From Vibrio penaeicida (GTDB lineage: Bacteria; Pseudomonadota; Gammaproteobacteria; Enterobacterales; Vibrionaceae): a DNA stretch of 64,000 nt. Of the stretch, positions 1 to 9,798 are shown in pieces. Where the stretch lies: contig NZ_AP025144.1 in NCBI RefSeq assembly GCF_019977755.1, positions 1,178,001 to 1,242,000 of the forward strand, in the 5' to 3' direction. Both the position numbers and the translations under genes were made by a program. Position 1 is the first letter of the stretch, and the number at the start of each line of letters is the position of its first letter. The notes beneath the pieces were generated by a model, which worked only from the letters and a program-made list of their open reading frames with translations, ran no database searches and was not told where the DNA came from.

Positions 1-582
1 CCTTGGGATAAAGACCGAGATGGTTTTGTTCTGGGAGATGGTGCCGGAATGATGGTTCTTGAAGAGTACGAGCATGCTAAAGCGCGCGGTGCGAAAATCT
101 ACTGTGAACTTGTTGGTTTCGGGATGAGTGGTGATGCTTACCACATGACTTCCCCAAGCGAAGACGGTTCTGGTGGTGCGCTTGCAATGGAAGCTGCGAT
201 GCGTGATGCAGGTGTAACAGGTGAACAAATCGGTTACGTCAACGCTCACGGTACATCTACGCCAGCAGGCGATATCGCTGAAATTAAAGGCGTTAAGCGT
301 GCACTAGGTGAAGCAGGTTCAGCACAAGTGTTGGTTTCTTCTACCAAATCTATGATTGGTCATTTGCTTGGAGCAGCGGGTTCTGTCGAAGCGATCATTA
401 CTGCAATGGCACTAGTTGATCAAGAAGTTCCACCTACTATCAACCTTGATAACCCAGACGAAGGCACTGAAGGCATTGACCTCGTTCCTCATACGTCTCG
501 CAAAGTCGACATGGAGTACGCATTGTGTAACTCATTTGGCTTTGGTGGAACCAACGGTTCATTGATCTTCAAAAAGATCTGA
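1..582 (+). CDS. fabF: 3-oxoacyl-[acyl-carrier-protein] synthase II, C-terminal part (5' end outside window)
   Basis: Open from base 1 without a start, so the gene begins upstream; 193 C-terminal residues are present. FabF elongates acyl-ACP by condensing it with malonyl-ACP in cytosolic type II fatty-acid synthesis. The thiolase-fold C-terminal half is clear: NAHGTSTP carries the first catalytic His, [14 protein letters not shown] carries the Lys and second catalytic His, and the glycine-rich FGFGGTNGS lies near the end. The active-site Cys would be upstream of the window. A hairpin terminator follows, then pabC, the usual order in Vibrio and enterics. FabB is the nearest alternative, but the pabC-mltG-tmk neighbourhood points to FabF. 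Confidence 0.95.
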   Translation, partial: PWDKDRDGFVLGDGAGMMVLEEYEHAKARGAKIYCELVGFGMSGDAYHMTSPSEDGSGGALAMEAAMRDAGVTGEQIGYVNAHGTSTPAGDIAEIKGVKRALGEAGSAQVLVSSTKSMIGHLLGAAGSVEAIITAMALVDQEVPPTINLDNPDEGTEGIDLVPHTSRKVDMEYALCNSFGFGGTNGSLIFKKI

Positions 583-628
583 TGCGATTCTAAAAGAATC
601 GATAGAGTAGTATAGTTAAGCTTGTTTT

Positions 629-663
629 AAAGCGGCTTGGTGCTTAGCATTGAGCCGCTTTTG
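629..663 (+). terminator. Probable intrinsic terminator or attenuator after fabF
   Basis: AGCGGCT (631-637) pairs with AGCCGCT (653-659), followed by a short T run. It sits between the fabF stop and the pabC start, so transcripts may be partly terminated before the downstream operon. Confidence 0.6.
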
Positions 664-700
664 TTTATATGGAGTGGCTTTTTGTATTTATGGAGCAGCT

Positions 701-1507
701 ATGATTCTCGTCAATGGACGCCCTCAAGAATTACTTTCAGTTTCTGATCGAAGTTTCCAATATGGAGACGGTTGCTTTTCGACTCTTCTCACCTGCAAAA
801 AACAAATCCAAGCGTGGAATTATCATAAAGAGCGTCTTGCATCTTGTTTAAAAACCCTTAGGATTCCAGCCCCGAATTGGGGAGACGTTTATGCATGGTG
901 CAACAAGGTTGCTTTAGATAAAGAAAAAGCGGGTCTGAAAATTCATATAAGCCGTGGTACAGGGGGAAGAGGATACGGTATTGCGGGTACATCTGCGCCA
1001 ACCGTAACCATTACTGCGTTCGAATACCCAGCGCATTACGACGAATGGACCAGTAAAGGCGTGTCATTAGGCATTTGTGAAACTCACTTGGGTCACCAAC
1101 CTTTGCTTGCTGGTCTTAAGCACAATAACCGATTAGAGCAAGTATTGGTTAAAGCCGAGATAGAGCAGAATGGTTGGAATGAAGCGATCGTCTGTGATTT
1201 TGAAGGCAACGTTATAGAAACCAGTGTGGCTAATTTATTTTGGGTGGACTCTGAATTTAGATTGTGTACGCCAAAGCTTAATTTGTGCGGTGTGGCTGGC
1301 ATTATGCGTAAGCAAGTCATTGAAGAAGCGATTACCAAGAAGATGACGCTTGTAGAACGTGTATTTTCTATTGAAGAATTATTGAATGCAAAAGAAGTCT
1401 TTATGACCAATGCATTACTTCAAGTTTGCCCAATTACTTGTATTGACAAAACCCACTTCGAAATTGGTTCTCTAACCAAAACTTTCCAGGAGATATTTGT
1501 AACGTGA
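701..1507 (+). CDS. pabC: Aminodeoxychorismate lyase
   Basis: PLP enzyme of fold type IV that splits 4-amino-4-deoxychorismate into p-aminobenzoate and pyruvate for folate synthesis. The 268-residue protein starts with an ILVNGRP motif; the reading frame is open further upstream, but ATG 701 has GGAG just before it and gives the usual family length. AGLKHNNRLEQ holds the likely PLP lysine, and GNVIETSVANLFW is the class IV aminotransferase signature near the cofactor phosphate. Its TGA overlaps the GTG start of mltG by four bases, so translation is probably coupled. Confidence 0.92.
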   Translation: MILVNGRPQELLSVSDRSFQYGDGCFSTLLTCKKQIQAWNYHKERLASCLKTLRIPAPNWGDVYAWCNKVALDKEKAGLKIHISRGTGGRGYGIAGTSAPTVTITAFEYPAHYDEWTSKGVSLGICETHLGHQPLLAGLKHNNRLEQVLVKAEIEQNGWNEAIVCDFEGNVIETSVANLFWVDSEFRLCTPKLNLCGVAGIMRKQVIEEAITKKMTLVERVFSIEELLNAKEVFMTNALLQVCPITCIDKTHFEIGSLTKTFQEIFVT

Positions 1508-2520
1508 TTAAAAAAATTGCGATTTTTCTGGCTCTCTGCGCTGTGATCTTAGCAGCTGTAGCGTTTTACGTCAGTCAACAAGCTCAACAGTACATTAATC
1601 AACCCGTCACTAATTCGCAGCCAGAGCTAATTACTATCAAGTCGGGCACGAGTTTTCAGGGCGTCTTAGCGCAATTTGAAAATTCGGGCTGGATTAGTAC
1701 AAGCCCTTTTTCAAAACTTATTCGTCATGCGTATCCTGAGCTTGTTCAAGTGAAAGCGGGGACATTTCTGCTGAAGCCGGAAATGACGCTAAGCGAAGCG
1801 CTTATCTTTTTAGGGGAAGGTAAAGAGCATCAATTTGCTATTACTTTTGTTGAGGGAACAACCTTTAAGGAGTGGCGAGCAATACTGGATACGACTGAAC
1901 ACCTTCGCCACCTTACTCGTGGAAAGTCTGAGCCAGAAATTGCGGAAGCACTCAATATAGATAAGCAAAAGTTGGAAGGTTTGTTTCTTGCTGAGACATA
2001 TCATTTTACCGCTGGAACGTCAGACTTAGATATTCTTAAACGAGCGCATCGCGACCTGAATACCGCGCTGAATAATGCATGGCAAGGCAAGCAAGAGAAG
2101 TTACCGCTAAAATCGACATACGAAGCCTTGATCTTAGCGTCAATCATTGAAAAAGAGACGGCGCTCGATGAGGAAAGAGAGCGGGTTTCATCGGTATTCA
2201 TCAACCGCTTAAACAAAGGTATGCGCCTTCAAACTGACCCTACGGTGATTTATGGTATGGGTGAAAACTATGATGGTAATATTCGAAAGAAAGATTTGCG
2301 TACACCTACGCCGTACAATACATACGTGATTAAAGGTCTTCCCCCAACGCCTATTGCAATGGCGGGTCCTGCCTCTATAGAAGCGGCGTTGAATCCCGAA
2401 AATAGTCGTTACCTATATTTTGTAGCCAGTGGTCATGGTGGACACGTATTTAGCAAGAATTTGGCTGCTCACAACCGAGCAGTAAGACAATATTTGAAAG
2501 TACTAAGAAGTAAAAAATGA
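1504..2520 (+). CDS. mltG: Endolytic murein transglycosylase MltG (YceG family)
   Basis: Inner-membrane lytic transglycosylase that cleaves nascent glycan strands and so sets peptidoglycan chain length. One N-terminal membrane helix (residues about 4-25) is followed by a periplasmic LysM-like part and the YceG catalytic domain. The EKET motif in [11 protein letters not shown] contains the catalytic Glu, with [20 protein letters not shown] downstream. GTG start; 338 residues, normal for the family. It overlaps pabC by 4 nt and tmk by 4 nt, indicating one operon. Confidence 0.94.
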   Translation: MIKKIAIFLALCAVILAAVAFYVSQQAQQYINQPVTNSQPELITIKSGTSFQGVLAQFENSGWISTSPFSKLIRHAYPELVQVKAGTFLLKPEMTLSEALIFLGEGKEHQFAITFVEGTTFKEWRAILDTTEHLRHLTRGKSEPEIAEALNIDKQKLEGLFLAETYHFTAGTSDLDILKRAHRDLNTALNNAWQGKQEKLPLKSTYEALILASIIEKETALDEERERVSSVFINRLNKGMRLQTDPTVIYGMGENYDGNIRKKDLRTPTPYNTYVIKGLPPTPIAMAGPASIEAALNPENSRYLYFVASGHGGHVFSKNLAAHNRAVRQYLKVLRSKK

Positions 2521-3155
2521 ATTCAGCGAAGTTTATTGTTATCGAAGGTCTTGAAGGCGCAGGAAAAAGTACAGCTATTCAGGCTGTAAAAGAAAAACTG
2601 GCGCAACATGGCGTGCAGAATATTGTTAATACCAGAGAACCAGGCGGCACAGCGTTGGCTGAGAAAATGCGCTCATTGGTGAAAGAAGAGCACGAAGGCG
2701 AAGCACTTCAAGATATTTCTGAATTGTTGCTCATGTACGCCGCTCGCGTTCAACTCGTTGAGACCGTGATTAAGCCAGCGTTAGAATCTGGAGCTTGGGT
2801 TGTCGGTGATAGGCACGATATGTCATCACAAGCTTATCAAGGTGGCGGGCGCGAAATAGCGCGTGACACAATGGAATCGCTAAAAAAAGTGTCGTTAGGT
2901 GGTTTCAAGCCAGATCTTACGTTGTACCTTGATATCGACCCTCGTATTGGATTAGAGCGCGCGCGAGGAAGAGGCGAACTAGATCGTATCGAAAAAATGG
3001 ATATCAGTTTTTTCGAGCGTACTCGTCAGCGTTATCTCGAAATTGCAGAATCAGATTCAAGTGTTGTGATCGTGAATGCTGAGCAAGCCATTGAAGATGT
3101 CACTCAGAGTCTAAACCAAGCCTTGCAAAATTGGCTAGAGTCGCTGGAGAAATAA
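2517..3155 (+). CDS. tmk: Thymidylate kinase
   Basis: Phosphorylates dTMP to dTDP with ATP in dTTP synthesis. The 212-residue protein shows the P-loop [10 protein letters not shown] at residues about 9-18, the DRx-type motif [16 protein letters not shown] with the substrate-binding arginine, and a LID-like [10 protein letters not shown]. The start overlaps the end of mltG (ATGA), and its stop shares a base with the holB start (TAATG). Confidence 0.96.
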   Translation: MNSAKFIVIEGLEGAGKSTAIQAVKEKLAQHGVQNIVNTREPGGTALAEKMRSLVKEEHEGEALQDISELLLMYAARVQLVETVIKPALESGAWVVGDRHDMSSQAYQGGGREIARDTMESLKKVSLGGFKPDLTLYLDIDPRIGLERARGRGELDRIEKMDISFFERTRQRYLEIAESDSSVVIVNAEQAIEDVTQSLNQALQNWLESLEK

Positions 3156-4114
3156 TGTCTGATCTGCATCCTTGGCTACGTCTCACATGGAACCATTGGC
3201 AGTCGCTGTTAAACAACGATCGCGTGACGGGCGCTTTATTGTGCCATGCCCCAGAGGGATTAGGTGCGCAGCAATTAGCCGATAAGTTTGCACAGGCTTT
3301 GGTATGCAGTAACGCAACAGACGAAGCGTGTGGTTTTTGCCATAGCTGTGATTTATCAAAGTCTGGTAGTCATCCGGACATACACGGTATTGTGCCTGAA
3401 AAGGAAGGTAAATCGATAATTGTTGATCAAATCCGCCAAGCCAATCGTTGGGCTTTAGAGTCTTCACAGCTTGGTGGTAAGCGCCTTATTATCATTAGCC
3501 CTGCTGAGGCAATGAATGAATCAGCATCTAATGCGTTACTAAAAACGTTAGAGTCCCCAGCGGAAAACTGCGTATTTTTGTTGATGTCGGCAGATAAACA
3601 TAAGCTGCTTCCTACCATCGTGAGCCGATGCCAGCAGTGGGATATCGCGACACCTGAGTTTGCTGATGCGATGTCTTGGCTTAACCAGAATTCAGAACAG
3701 CCAGTTAGTGACTTGGCACTGAAGCTGAGTCATGGTGCCCCGTTAGCCGCACTAGCGTTCGCGCGTGATGGTCAGGAAAAGCAATTTGAGGCGTTACTCA
3801 ATAGTTTGTCACTTCAGCTTTCTTCTGCCATTCCTTCATACAATAACTTCTGGTCTGCTATTAAGGATCAGCCTGTCGAACGCCTTGGCTGGTTGAGTTT
3901 TGCGCTTACTAGTGCTCAAAAAGACTTTTTTGTCCAAGAAAAAAGTGCCTATTTAGAGCCTATTTTGAAATGGATTGACTATGATCTGGCGTACAAAAAA
4001 ACTCGACAACTTAACCAATTAATTCATCAATTGAAGATGTTTCCTGGATTAAACGCAGAACTGCTTGTCGCAGACTGGTTTTTAGATTTACACGAGAAGA
4101 AAAATGTTTGTTGA
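3155..4114 (+). CDS. holB: DNA polymerase III delta-prime subunit
   Basis: Clamp-loader subunit that helps load the beta sliding clamp. The AAA+ fold is recognisable, but the Walker A position is degenerate (CHAPEGLGAQQ), as expected for delta-prime, which does not hydrolyse ATP. A zinc module is visible as CSNATDEACGFCHSC, and the SRC sensor motif is in VSRCQQW. ATG 3155 was chosen because it abuts the tmk stop and gives MSDLHPWL, a typical delta-prime start; 319 residues. It overlaps the next gene by 11 nt. Confidence 0.93.
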   Translation: MSDLHPWLRLTWNHWQSLLNNDRVTGALLCHAPEGLGAQQLADKFAQALVCSNATDEACGFCHSCDLSKSGSHPDIHGIVPEKEGKSIIVDQIRQANRWALESSQLGGKRLIIISPAEAMNESASNALLKTLESPAENCVFLLMSADKHKLLPTIVSRCQQWDIATPEFADAMSWLNQNSEQPVSDLALKLSHGAPLAALAFARDGQEKQFEALLNSLSLQLSSAIPSYNNFWSAIKDQPVERLGWLSFALTSAQKDFFVQEKSAYLEPILKWIDYDLAYKKTRQLNQLIHQLKMFPGLNAELLVADWFLDLHEKKNVC

Positions 4115-4868
4115 TTCGCATTGCCACTTAGATAAATTAAATTATGAAGAGCTGCATACAGGAGTGGCGGACGTTGTAGAGAAAGCGCGTAAAGCCAATG
4201 TTGAACATTTGCTTTCCGTTGGCGTTACCCTAGACAGCTTTCCAAAAATGATGGAGATGATTGAGCCATTTAACAACGTATCGGCTTCATGCGGAGTACA
4301 CCCTTTGGATGTGGAAAGTGCATTTTGCTTAGATAAGCTTTATGAATACGCCCGTCATCCACGAGTTGTGGCTATCGGTGAAACGGGGTTGGATTATCAC
4401 TATAAGCCAGAGACCAAAGCGCTGCAGCTAGAGCGCTTTGAGCAACAAGTCGCCTTGGCGGTTGAAGTTGATAAGCCACTTATTATTCACACAAGGAATG
4501 CGCGTGAAGATACTTTGAAGCTTCTACGAGACGGAAATGCGCAAGAGTGTGGTGGTGTGATCCACTGTTTTACAGAAGACTTACCATTTGCAGAAGCGGC
4601 GATGGAGTTGGGCTTTTACATTTCAATTTCTGGTATAGTCACATTTCGTGCTGCGACGGAATTAAAAGAGGTTGTAAAAGCGTTGCCATTGGATAGATTG
4701 CTGATCGAAACCGACTCTCCATACTTAGCCCCAATTCCTCACCGAGGAAAAGAAAACCAACCCGCTTATGTTGTCGAGGTGGCTCAGTACATTGCGCAGT
4801 TAAAAAACGTGTCGTTAGGTGAAGTTGCTCAAGTAACAACCAGAAACTTCCAAAATCTTTTTTTGTGA
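4104..4868 (+). CDS. TatD-family metal-dependent hydrolase (YcfH-like)
   Basis: TIM-barrel metal-dependent hydrolase of the TatD family, members of which show DNase activity; the physiological substrate of the YcfH branch is not settled. The metal-binding DSHCHLD motif is at residues 4-10, with GETGLDYHY, IHTRNA, GVIHCFTE and IETDSPYLAP along the barrel. 254 residues, full length. Last gene of the pabC-mltG-tmk-holB run, ending at a strong terminator. Confidence 0.9.
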   Translation: MFVDSHCHLDKLNYEELHTGVADVVEKARKANVEHLLSVGVTLDSFPKMMEMIEPFNNVSASCGVHPLDVESAFCLDKLYEYARHPRVVAIGETGLDYHYKPETKALQLERFEQQVALAVEVDKPLIIHTRNAREDTLKLLRDGNAQECGGVIHCFTEDLPFAEAAMELGFYISISGIVTFRAATELKEVVKALPLDRLLIETDSPYLAPIPHRGKENQPAYVVEVAQYIAQLKNVSLGEVAQVTTRNFQNLFL

Positions 4869-4888
4869 TGAAAACACCGAATTGATGA

Positions 4889-4916
4889 AAAAGGGAGCTT
4901 ATGCTCCCTTTTTTTA
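4889..4916 (+). terminator. Intrinsic terminator of the fabF-tatD gene run
   Basis: AAGGGAGC (4891-4898) and GCTCCCTT (4903-4910) form a compact hairpin followed by seven T. Confidence 0.93.
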
Positions 4917-5351
4917 TCCTAATTAGCCCATTTGCTGATGTTCACCATATATGTTGGTGAATTAAATAACAAAATTGATGACTTGTAATTTTGTTGCGTA
5001 AAATAACAAGTGTTCATTTTTTGTTTACCTTATGCTCAAGAGCTAAGGTTCAAATATATCAATTAAAAACAATGCTTTATGAATTTGCAATCCTTTGCAT
5101 TAGAGAATTACGATTGTGATCACGGTACTGTTTTGGAACTAAATTTCAGAATGAGATTTAAAGGGTGAGTTAGGTCACGAAATATTTAGAGGCTAAAAAT
5201 ATAATCCATCTCAGGAATTCGTTCCTTTGAAACCTGACATGTTTACTAGAGTGATTGATATCGCGACATCGATATTGATTGTGGATGGTACAAGGCTACG
5301 GGGGTGTGCCGTCAGTGTTCAAAATACTAATAATCAATTTGGAGCATAAAC
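4917..5351. promoter_or_regulatory. Upstream regulatory region of ptsG (no gene seen)
   Basis: About 435 bases without a credible ORF. Visible elements, left to right: palindrome TTCACCA/TGGTGAA (4941-4947 and 4955-4961); a perfect 9-base inverted repeat AACAAAATT/AATTTTGTT (4968-4976 and 4987-4995); TAATTTT-N7-AAAATAA (4986-5006), loosely like the A+T-rich Mlc/NagC operators; and GGTGA-N6-TCACG (5164-5179), eight of ten bases of the CRP half-sites. Another symmetric stretch, ATATCG-N6-CGATAT, lies near 5258-5275. Control of ptsG by CRP and Mlc is known in enterics, and mlc lies in this window at 18273; the link here is inference. Confidence 0.5.
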
Positions 5352-6851
5352 ATGTTTAAAAATCTTTTCGCTAACCTACAAAAAGTAGGTAAGGCGCTGA
5401 TGCTTCCCGTTTCTGTGCTGCCGGTCGCGGGTATTCTCTTAGGTGTCGGTGCTGCCGATCTTAGTTTCATTCCAGAAGTTGTTTCTAATCTCATGGAAAA
5501 GGCGGGTGGTTCAGTATTTGGTCAGATGCCATTGCTGTTTGCTGTCGGTGTGGCTCTTGGCTTCACGAACAATGACGGTGTTTCTGGTTTGGCGTCAATC
5601 GTTGGTTACGGCATTATGGCTGCGACCATGAGCGTCCTTGCTCAAATGGATGTCGAGTCCGCACAAGCGGCAGCTCTAGCTGCTGGGCAGGTGTTAGATG
5701 ACAGAAGCATTGAACTCATAACCAAACAGTATGAGACCGGTGTTCTAGGTGGGATCTTGGTTGGTGGTATTGCTGCTTGGTCATTTAATCGATTCTTCAA
5801 AATTCAGCTGCCTGAATACTTGGGTTTCTTTGCGGGTAAACGCGCAGTGCCAATCATTACTGGCTTTCTAGCCATTGCGTTGGCGTTAGCTCTTTCTATT
5901 GTGTGGCCACCTGTTGCCGTTGTTATGCAAACTTTCTCGGATTGGGCTGCTCATCAAAATCCACAAGTTGCGTTTGGTATTTATGGCGTGATTGAACGTT
6001 CATTGATTCCATTTGGCTTGCATCACGTTTGGAATGTCCCTTTCTTCTTTGAAGCGGGTTCGTGTGTGAATGCGGCTGGTGAAGCTCAAAATGGCGTTCT
6101 TACTTGTTACCTAGTTGCTGATGAAGCATCTCGCGAAGCAGGTAATGGTTTTGGTCAGCTTGCTGGTGGATACATGTTCAAAATGTTTGGCTTGCCAGCA
6201 GCCGCGATAGCGATTGCTCATTGTGCAAAACCAGAAAACCGTGCGAAAGTGATGGGTATCATGGCATCTGCTGCTCTGACATCATTCCTAACTGGTATTA
6301 CTGAACCAATCGAGTTCTCGTTCTTGTTCGTTGCACCTGTGCTTTATGGTATTCACGCATTGTTAGCTGGTTCTGCATACGTTGTTGCAAATACCTTAGG
6401 CTTTGTTCACGGTACGTCGTTCTCACATGGCTTGATTGATTTTATTGTTCTGTCAGGAAACGCGCAGAAGCAATTCCTAATGATTGCTGTGGGCTTGGGC
6501 TATGCCGCAATATACTACTTTGTTTTCCGTGCCGTGATTGTAGCGATGGACTTAAAAACACCAGGTCGTGAAAGCGAATCTGAAGAAGAAGTGGTTGTAT
6601 CGACTGGAACAGAGCTAGCGGGCGATTTAGTCTCAGCGTTTGGTGGTAAAGCGAATATTACTGGCTTAGATGCATGTATCACTCGATTGCGTGTATCAGT
6701 AGCAGATACGGAGCAAGTTAATCAAGATCAGCTGAAAAAACTGGGAGCGGCAGGTGTCGTTGTTGTCTCTGGTGGTGTGCAAGCTATCTTTGGTACTCGT
6801 TCAGACAATCTAAAAACAGACATGGATGAGTGGATTCGCAACAACGCTTAA
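5352..6851 (+). CDS. ptsG: PTS glucose-specific transporter, EIICB component
   Basis: Imports and phosphorylates glucose at the inner membrane with phosphate from EIIA-Glc. Residues about 1-395 form the EIIC membrane domain, with the conserved sugar-site motif [10 protein letters not shown]. After a short acidic linker the EIIB domain (about 418-499) carries the phosphorylated Cys in [12 protein letters not shown]. 499 residues. Single-gene unit with its own terminator and a long upstream regulatory region. An N-acetylglucosamine EIICB (NagE type) is the main alternative, but that usually carries a fused EIIA domain, absent here. Confidence 0.9.
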   Translation: MFKNLFANLQKVGKALMLPVSVLPVAGILLGVGAADLSFIPEVVSNLMEKAGGSVFGQMPLLFAVGVALGFTNNDGVSGLASIVGYGIMAATMSVLAQMDVESAQAAALAAGQVLDDRSIELITKQYETGVLGGILVGGIAAWSFNRFFKIQLPEYLGFFAGKRAVPIITGFLAIALALALSIVWPPVAVVMQTFSDWAAHQNPQVAFGIYGVIERSLIPFGLHHVWNVPFFFEAGSCVNAAGEAQNGVLTCYLVADEASREAGNGFGQLAGGYMFKMFGLPAAAIAIAHCAKPENRAKVMGIMASAALTSFLTGITEPIEFSFLFVAPVLYGIHALLAGSAYVVANTLGFVHGTSFSHGLIDFIVLSGNAQKQFLMIAVGLGYAAIYYFVFRAVIVAMDLKTPGRESESEEEVVVSTGTELAGDLVSAFGGKANITGLDACITRLRVSVADTEQVNQDQLKKLGAAGVVVVSGGVQAIFGTRSDNLKTDMDEWIRNNA

Positions 6852-6872
6852 TTTGCGTTTGCCTTATCCAAC

Positions 6873-6910
6873 AAAGCCAGCCTTATTACAAGGCTGGCTT
6901 TTTGTTTTTT
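6873..6910 (+). terminator. Intrinsic terminator of ptsG
   Basis: AAAGCCAGCCTT (6873-6884) pairs with AAGGCTGGCTTT (6890-6901), followed by a T-rich stretch. It also lies just beyond the end of the convergent hut genes. Confidence 0.93.
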
Positions 6911-6920
6911 AATGGCGGTA

Positions 6921-7703
6921 TTAAGCAGGGTACACCACTGGAAAGTCACTTTTTGGGTGTTTGTCTATCAGTGTAGAAAAGCCATAAACCTCTTCAATGA
7001 GCTTTGGTTTTAACGCCGACCAAGGTTCGCCATCTTCCACTATTTTGCCTTCATTTAGGAAAACTAATCTATCTGCATACTGAGCTGCCAAATTGAGATC
7101 ATGCAGAACAACAATGACCGCTGCCCCTTCTGCTGCAAGCTTATTGGCAAGATTCAATGTACTGTGTTGATGAGCAAGATCGAGAGCCGAAGTTGGCTCG
7201 TCCAGCATGAGTATCTTATTTTCGCTGCTTGAGAGCTGTAGAAGAACTCGTGCGAGGTGGACGCGTTGTTTTTCGCCTCCGGAGAGTGAGGGGTAGAGCC
7301 TATCTGCCAAATTCAACACATCGACTTTTTTCATCATTTCAGTCGCGCGCGCTTGAATATCTGAGTGGGAAATCTTAAGCGGCATAGCGCCTAGCTCTAC
7401 CACTTCTTTTGCTAGAAAAGGGAAACTCAAAGTACTGTGTTGAGGCAGCATACCAACGTGTCTCGCAAGTTCACTTTTATTCCAATTTGAGCGTGATTTT
7501 CCTAAATATTGGATGTCTGAGTGAGAAGGTATTTCACCATTGAGCAATTTAAGAAGGCTACTTTTTCCAGCACCATTTGAACCTAATAGTGCTGTTACTT
7601 GCCCTGAAAAAATTTCGATGGAAAGGTTATCAATGATCTTTCGATTACCAAAACTTAAATTGAGATTCTGTGCAGACAACACTCGAGAATTCTGAGGCAT
7701 CAT
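6921..7703 (-). CDS. hutD: Heme ABC transporter ATPase (HutD / HmuV)
   Basis: Cytosolic ATPase that powers heme import across the inner membrane. The 260-residue ABC domain shows Walker A GSNGAGKSSLL, the Q-loop at MLPQ, the signature LSGGEKQRVHLARV, Walker B ILMLDEPTSALD and the H-loop in VVLHDLN. Its start overlaps the end of the permease gene by 4 nt. Called hutD in V. cholerae and hmuV in other bacteria; the neighbouring hutW/X/Z genes make heme the substrate rather than B12 or a siderophore. Confidence 0.92.
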   Translation of the reverse strand: MMPQNSRVLSAQNLNLSFGNRKIIDNLSIEIFSGQVTALLGSNGAGKSSLLKLLNGEIPSHSDIQYLGKSRSNWNKSELARHVGMLPQHSTLSFPFLAKEVVELGAMPLKISHSDIQARATEMMKKVDVLNLADRLYPSLSGGEKQRVHLARVLLQLSSSENKILMLDEPTSALDLAHQHSTLNLANKLAAEGAAVIVVLHDLNLAAQYADRLVFLNEGKIVEDGEPWSALKPKLIEEVYGFSTLIDKHPKSDFPVVYPA

Positions 7704-8734
7704 ATTATTTTCCCTCTTTGCTGAACCAAAATGAACAGGAAAAAAGGTGTGCCAATGAGAGCGGTAACAATACCCACAGGCAACTCAGCTGGAGTCACTG
7801 CCACGCGAGCTATCATGTCCGACATGGTTAACAGCAGCGCACCAAACAAAGCAGATAGCGGGAGTAAGCTTCGATGATCGGGGCCTACCAACATTCTAAT
7901 TAAGTGTGGAACAACCAAGCCAATGAAGCCTATGATACCTGTTAAGCTTACTGCTACCCCAACGCCCATTGCTGACATAATAATGAGCCGTCTTTTAAAA
8001 GACTGAACGTTTACTCCCATGTGTGCGGCTTCAGATTCTCCTAGTAACATAGCGTTTAAGGGCATAGCTTCACGTCGAAAGGCAAAATAGAGTAACGCAA
8101 GAGTTGCAGCACTTAGCCCTATTCCAGACCACGTTGCACCTGCGAGAGAGCCCATAGACCACAAAGAGAGGTCGCGGAGTGCTTGATCGTCGGCAGCAAA
8201 GTTCAGATAACCAATTCCAGCACCACTTAGCGCACTGATGGCAATGCCCGCTAATAGCATTATCGTGACTGATGTACCGAACTTACTCGTACCCAATCGG
8301 TACACGATCATAGTTGTAATTACGCCACCAATAAAAGCAAACACTGGAACTGCAAAAAGGCTCGCTACGGCAGATGCATTTTCTAGCCAACTTGCAAGCA
8401 AGACCATCGCAAGGGCTGCCCCAAGCATTGCGCCCGCCGACACACCAATAATTCCAGGTTCGGCAAGTGGGTTGCGAAATAATCCCTGCATTACGGCACC
8501 ACAAAGCGCCAATATAGCACCAATAATCAAACACATGAGTGTACGAGGCAAACGTATTTCTGTGATGACTACCTGAATATGGTTCGGCAATTCAAAAAGT
8601 GAAGGGAGCAAGCTTTTGAAGCTATCCAATATGGTGATGTTCATTGGACCAACTGCTATAGAGCTTGCTGAAATAAACACCAATAACGCAGAAAACAGCA
8701 ACAACAATGCTGAAATTGGAATTCGTCTGAGCAT
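7700..8734 (-). CDS. hutC: Heme ABC transporter permease (HutC / HmuU)
   Basis: FecCD/BtuC-family inner-membrane permease with about ten hydrophobic segments over 344 residues. The conserved RLPRTLMCLIIGAILAL start and a cytoplasmic coupling stretch near GLVVPHLIRMLVG are visible. It begins 2 bases after the hutB stop and overlaps hutD by 4 nt, so the three genes form one operon read leftward. Confidence 0.92.
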   Translation of the reverse strand: MLRRIPISALLLLFSALLVFISASSIAVGPMNITILDSFKSLLPSLFELPNHIQVVITEIRLPRTLMCLIIGAILALCGAVMQGLFRNPLAEPGIIGVSAGAMLGAALAMVLLASWLENASAVASLFAVPVFAFIGGVITTMIVYRLGTSKFGTSVTIMLLAGIAISALSGAGIGYLNFAADDQALRDLSLWSMGSLAGATWSGIGLSAATLALLYFAFRREAMPLNAMLLGESEAAHMGVNVQSFKRRLIIMSAMGVGVAVSLTGIIGFIGLVVPHLIRMLVGPDHRSLLPLSALFGALLLTMSDMIARVAVTPAELPVGIVTALIGTPFFLFILVQQRGKII

Positions 8735-8736
8735 GG

Positions 8737-9603
8737 TTAGTTCTTTTCAGGTGCGTATAAAATCTTATTTACGCGTTGAGCTTCTTCAAGTGTTTTAAGC
8801 CCCAAACCGCCAACTAAAGCTTGTCCATCAATAGTAACAAAAGCTTTGTTTTTACCTGCTGGTGTGGCGGCTAATAAAGGCATTGATTTCAATATTGCAT
8901 CAGCACCACCCAGCTTTTCCCAACTGCGTCCACTGACGAGAATGACATCTGGCTGCATTTCTACCAAAGACTCAGTTGAAAGGGGTTTATAAGACTTTAC
9001 CGATTGGGCGACAGGGTTAAGTGCACCAGCCAATGTGATTAACGCATCTGGGGTCGTCTCGCTACCTGCAACATTGGCGGGGCGGCCTTCATGAATTAGA
9101 AGGAAAAGTACACGTTTTTGTTCGGCTTTGACCGGGTGGTTGTTTTGAATGGACTCGATCTTTTCTTGCACAGTTTGTTTTAGTGCCCCTGCTTTTTCGT
9201 TTGTATGAGTAATTGATGCCACTTCATCAATTCGCTCGAGCAAGCCATCAACAGTAGGGGAGGTATTAACGACTTCAACTTTTACGCCAGCATTCTTTAA
9301 TAATGTCAGTGTGGTTTTTGGTCCCATTTCTTCGGAGCCGATAAGCATGTTTGGCGACAACGCTAAGAGACCCTCTGCAGACAATTGACGATGATAACCA
9401 ATCACAGGCAAGCGCTTTCCCTCTGGTTGTGCGCTTGTGACATCGACGGCAACAAGCTGGGAAGATGCACCAAGTGCGTCAACCAATTCAGTTACCGCTG
9501 ATCCCGCACTGATAAGACGCTCTTGGGCGATAAGAGACGTACTTGCTAGCAAAGAAGCCAGTGCAATCATCAGAGTTTTTAAGAATGAGTGAGTCTTGTC
9601 CAT
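8737..9603 (-). CDS. hutB: Periplasmic heme-binding protein (HutB / HmuT)
   Basis: Cluster A substrate-binding protein that captures heme in the periplasm and passes it to HutC. Signal peptide at residues about 1-26 (KTLMIALASLLASTSLIAQ), then a TroA-like fold: RLISAGSAVTELVDALG and PVIGYHRQLSAEGLLAL, where Tyr and His of the GYHR motif are likely heme contacts. 288 residues. First gene of the leftward hut operon; its upstream region is shared with hutW and holds a Fur-box-like sequence. Confidence 0.92.
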   Translation of the reverse strand: MDKTHSFLKTLMIALASLLASTSLIAQERLISAGSAVTELVDALGASSQLVAVDVTSAQPEGKRLPVIGYHRQLSAEGLLALSPNMLIGSEEMGPKTTLTLLKNAGVKVEVVNTSPTVDGLLERIDEVASITHTNEKAGALKQTVQEKIESIQNNHPVKAEQKRVLFLLIHEGRPANVAGSETTPDALITLAGALNPVAQSVKSYKPLSTESLVEMQPDVILVSGRSWEKLGGADAILKSMPLLAATPAGKNKAFVTIDGQALVGGLGLKTLEEAQRVNKILYAPEKN

Positions 9604-9708
9604 AATGTGAAATATTCTTTTTTTGGTTAAGGTTTCAGTTTGTGCTGTTGCATATTGTCGTTTTTAGAAATAAATACACTGCTGTGACATACTGATACGA
9701 ATGACACT

Positions 9709-9733
9709 AATTATCAATTGCATTATCATAATC
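9709..9733. promoter_or_regulatory. Fur-box-like operator between hutB and hutW
   Basis: Read on the minus strand, the stretch contains TTATGATAATGCAATTGAT, close to the GATAAT-repeat Fur consensus, in the 195-bp divergent promoter region of two heme-uptake operons. Iron repression by Fur is known for Vibrio hut genes; the exact site here is inferred from similarity. Confidence 0.7.
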
Positions 9734-9798
9734 GGAAACTTACTATATTGCGAGCTTAGTTATCTAAGCCTTTTGAGGCACAATTCGTGTAAGTAAAA

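Noticed and set aside
1093..1410. Antisense ORFs inside pabC and many similar long reverse-frame ORFs (for example within pykA, ftsK and rpsA)
   Set aside because: They are frame shadows of well-supported genes, without ribosome sites or recognisable products.
5130..5150. TGTGATCACGGTACTG as a CRP site for ptsG
   Set aside because: Only the left half fits; the site at 5164-5179 is better.
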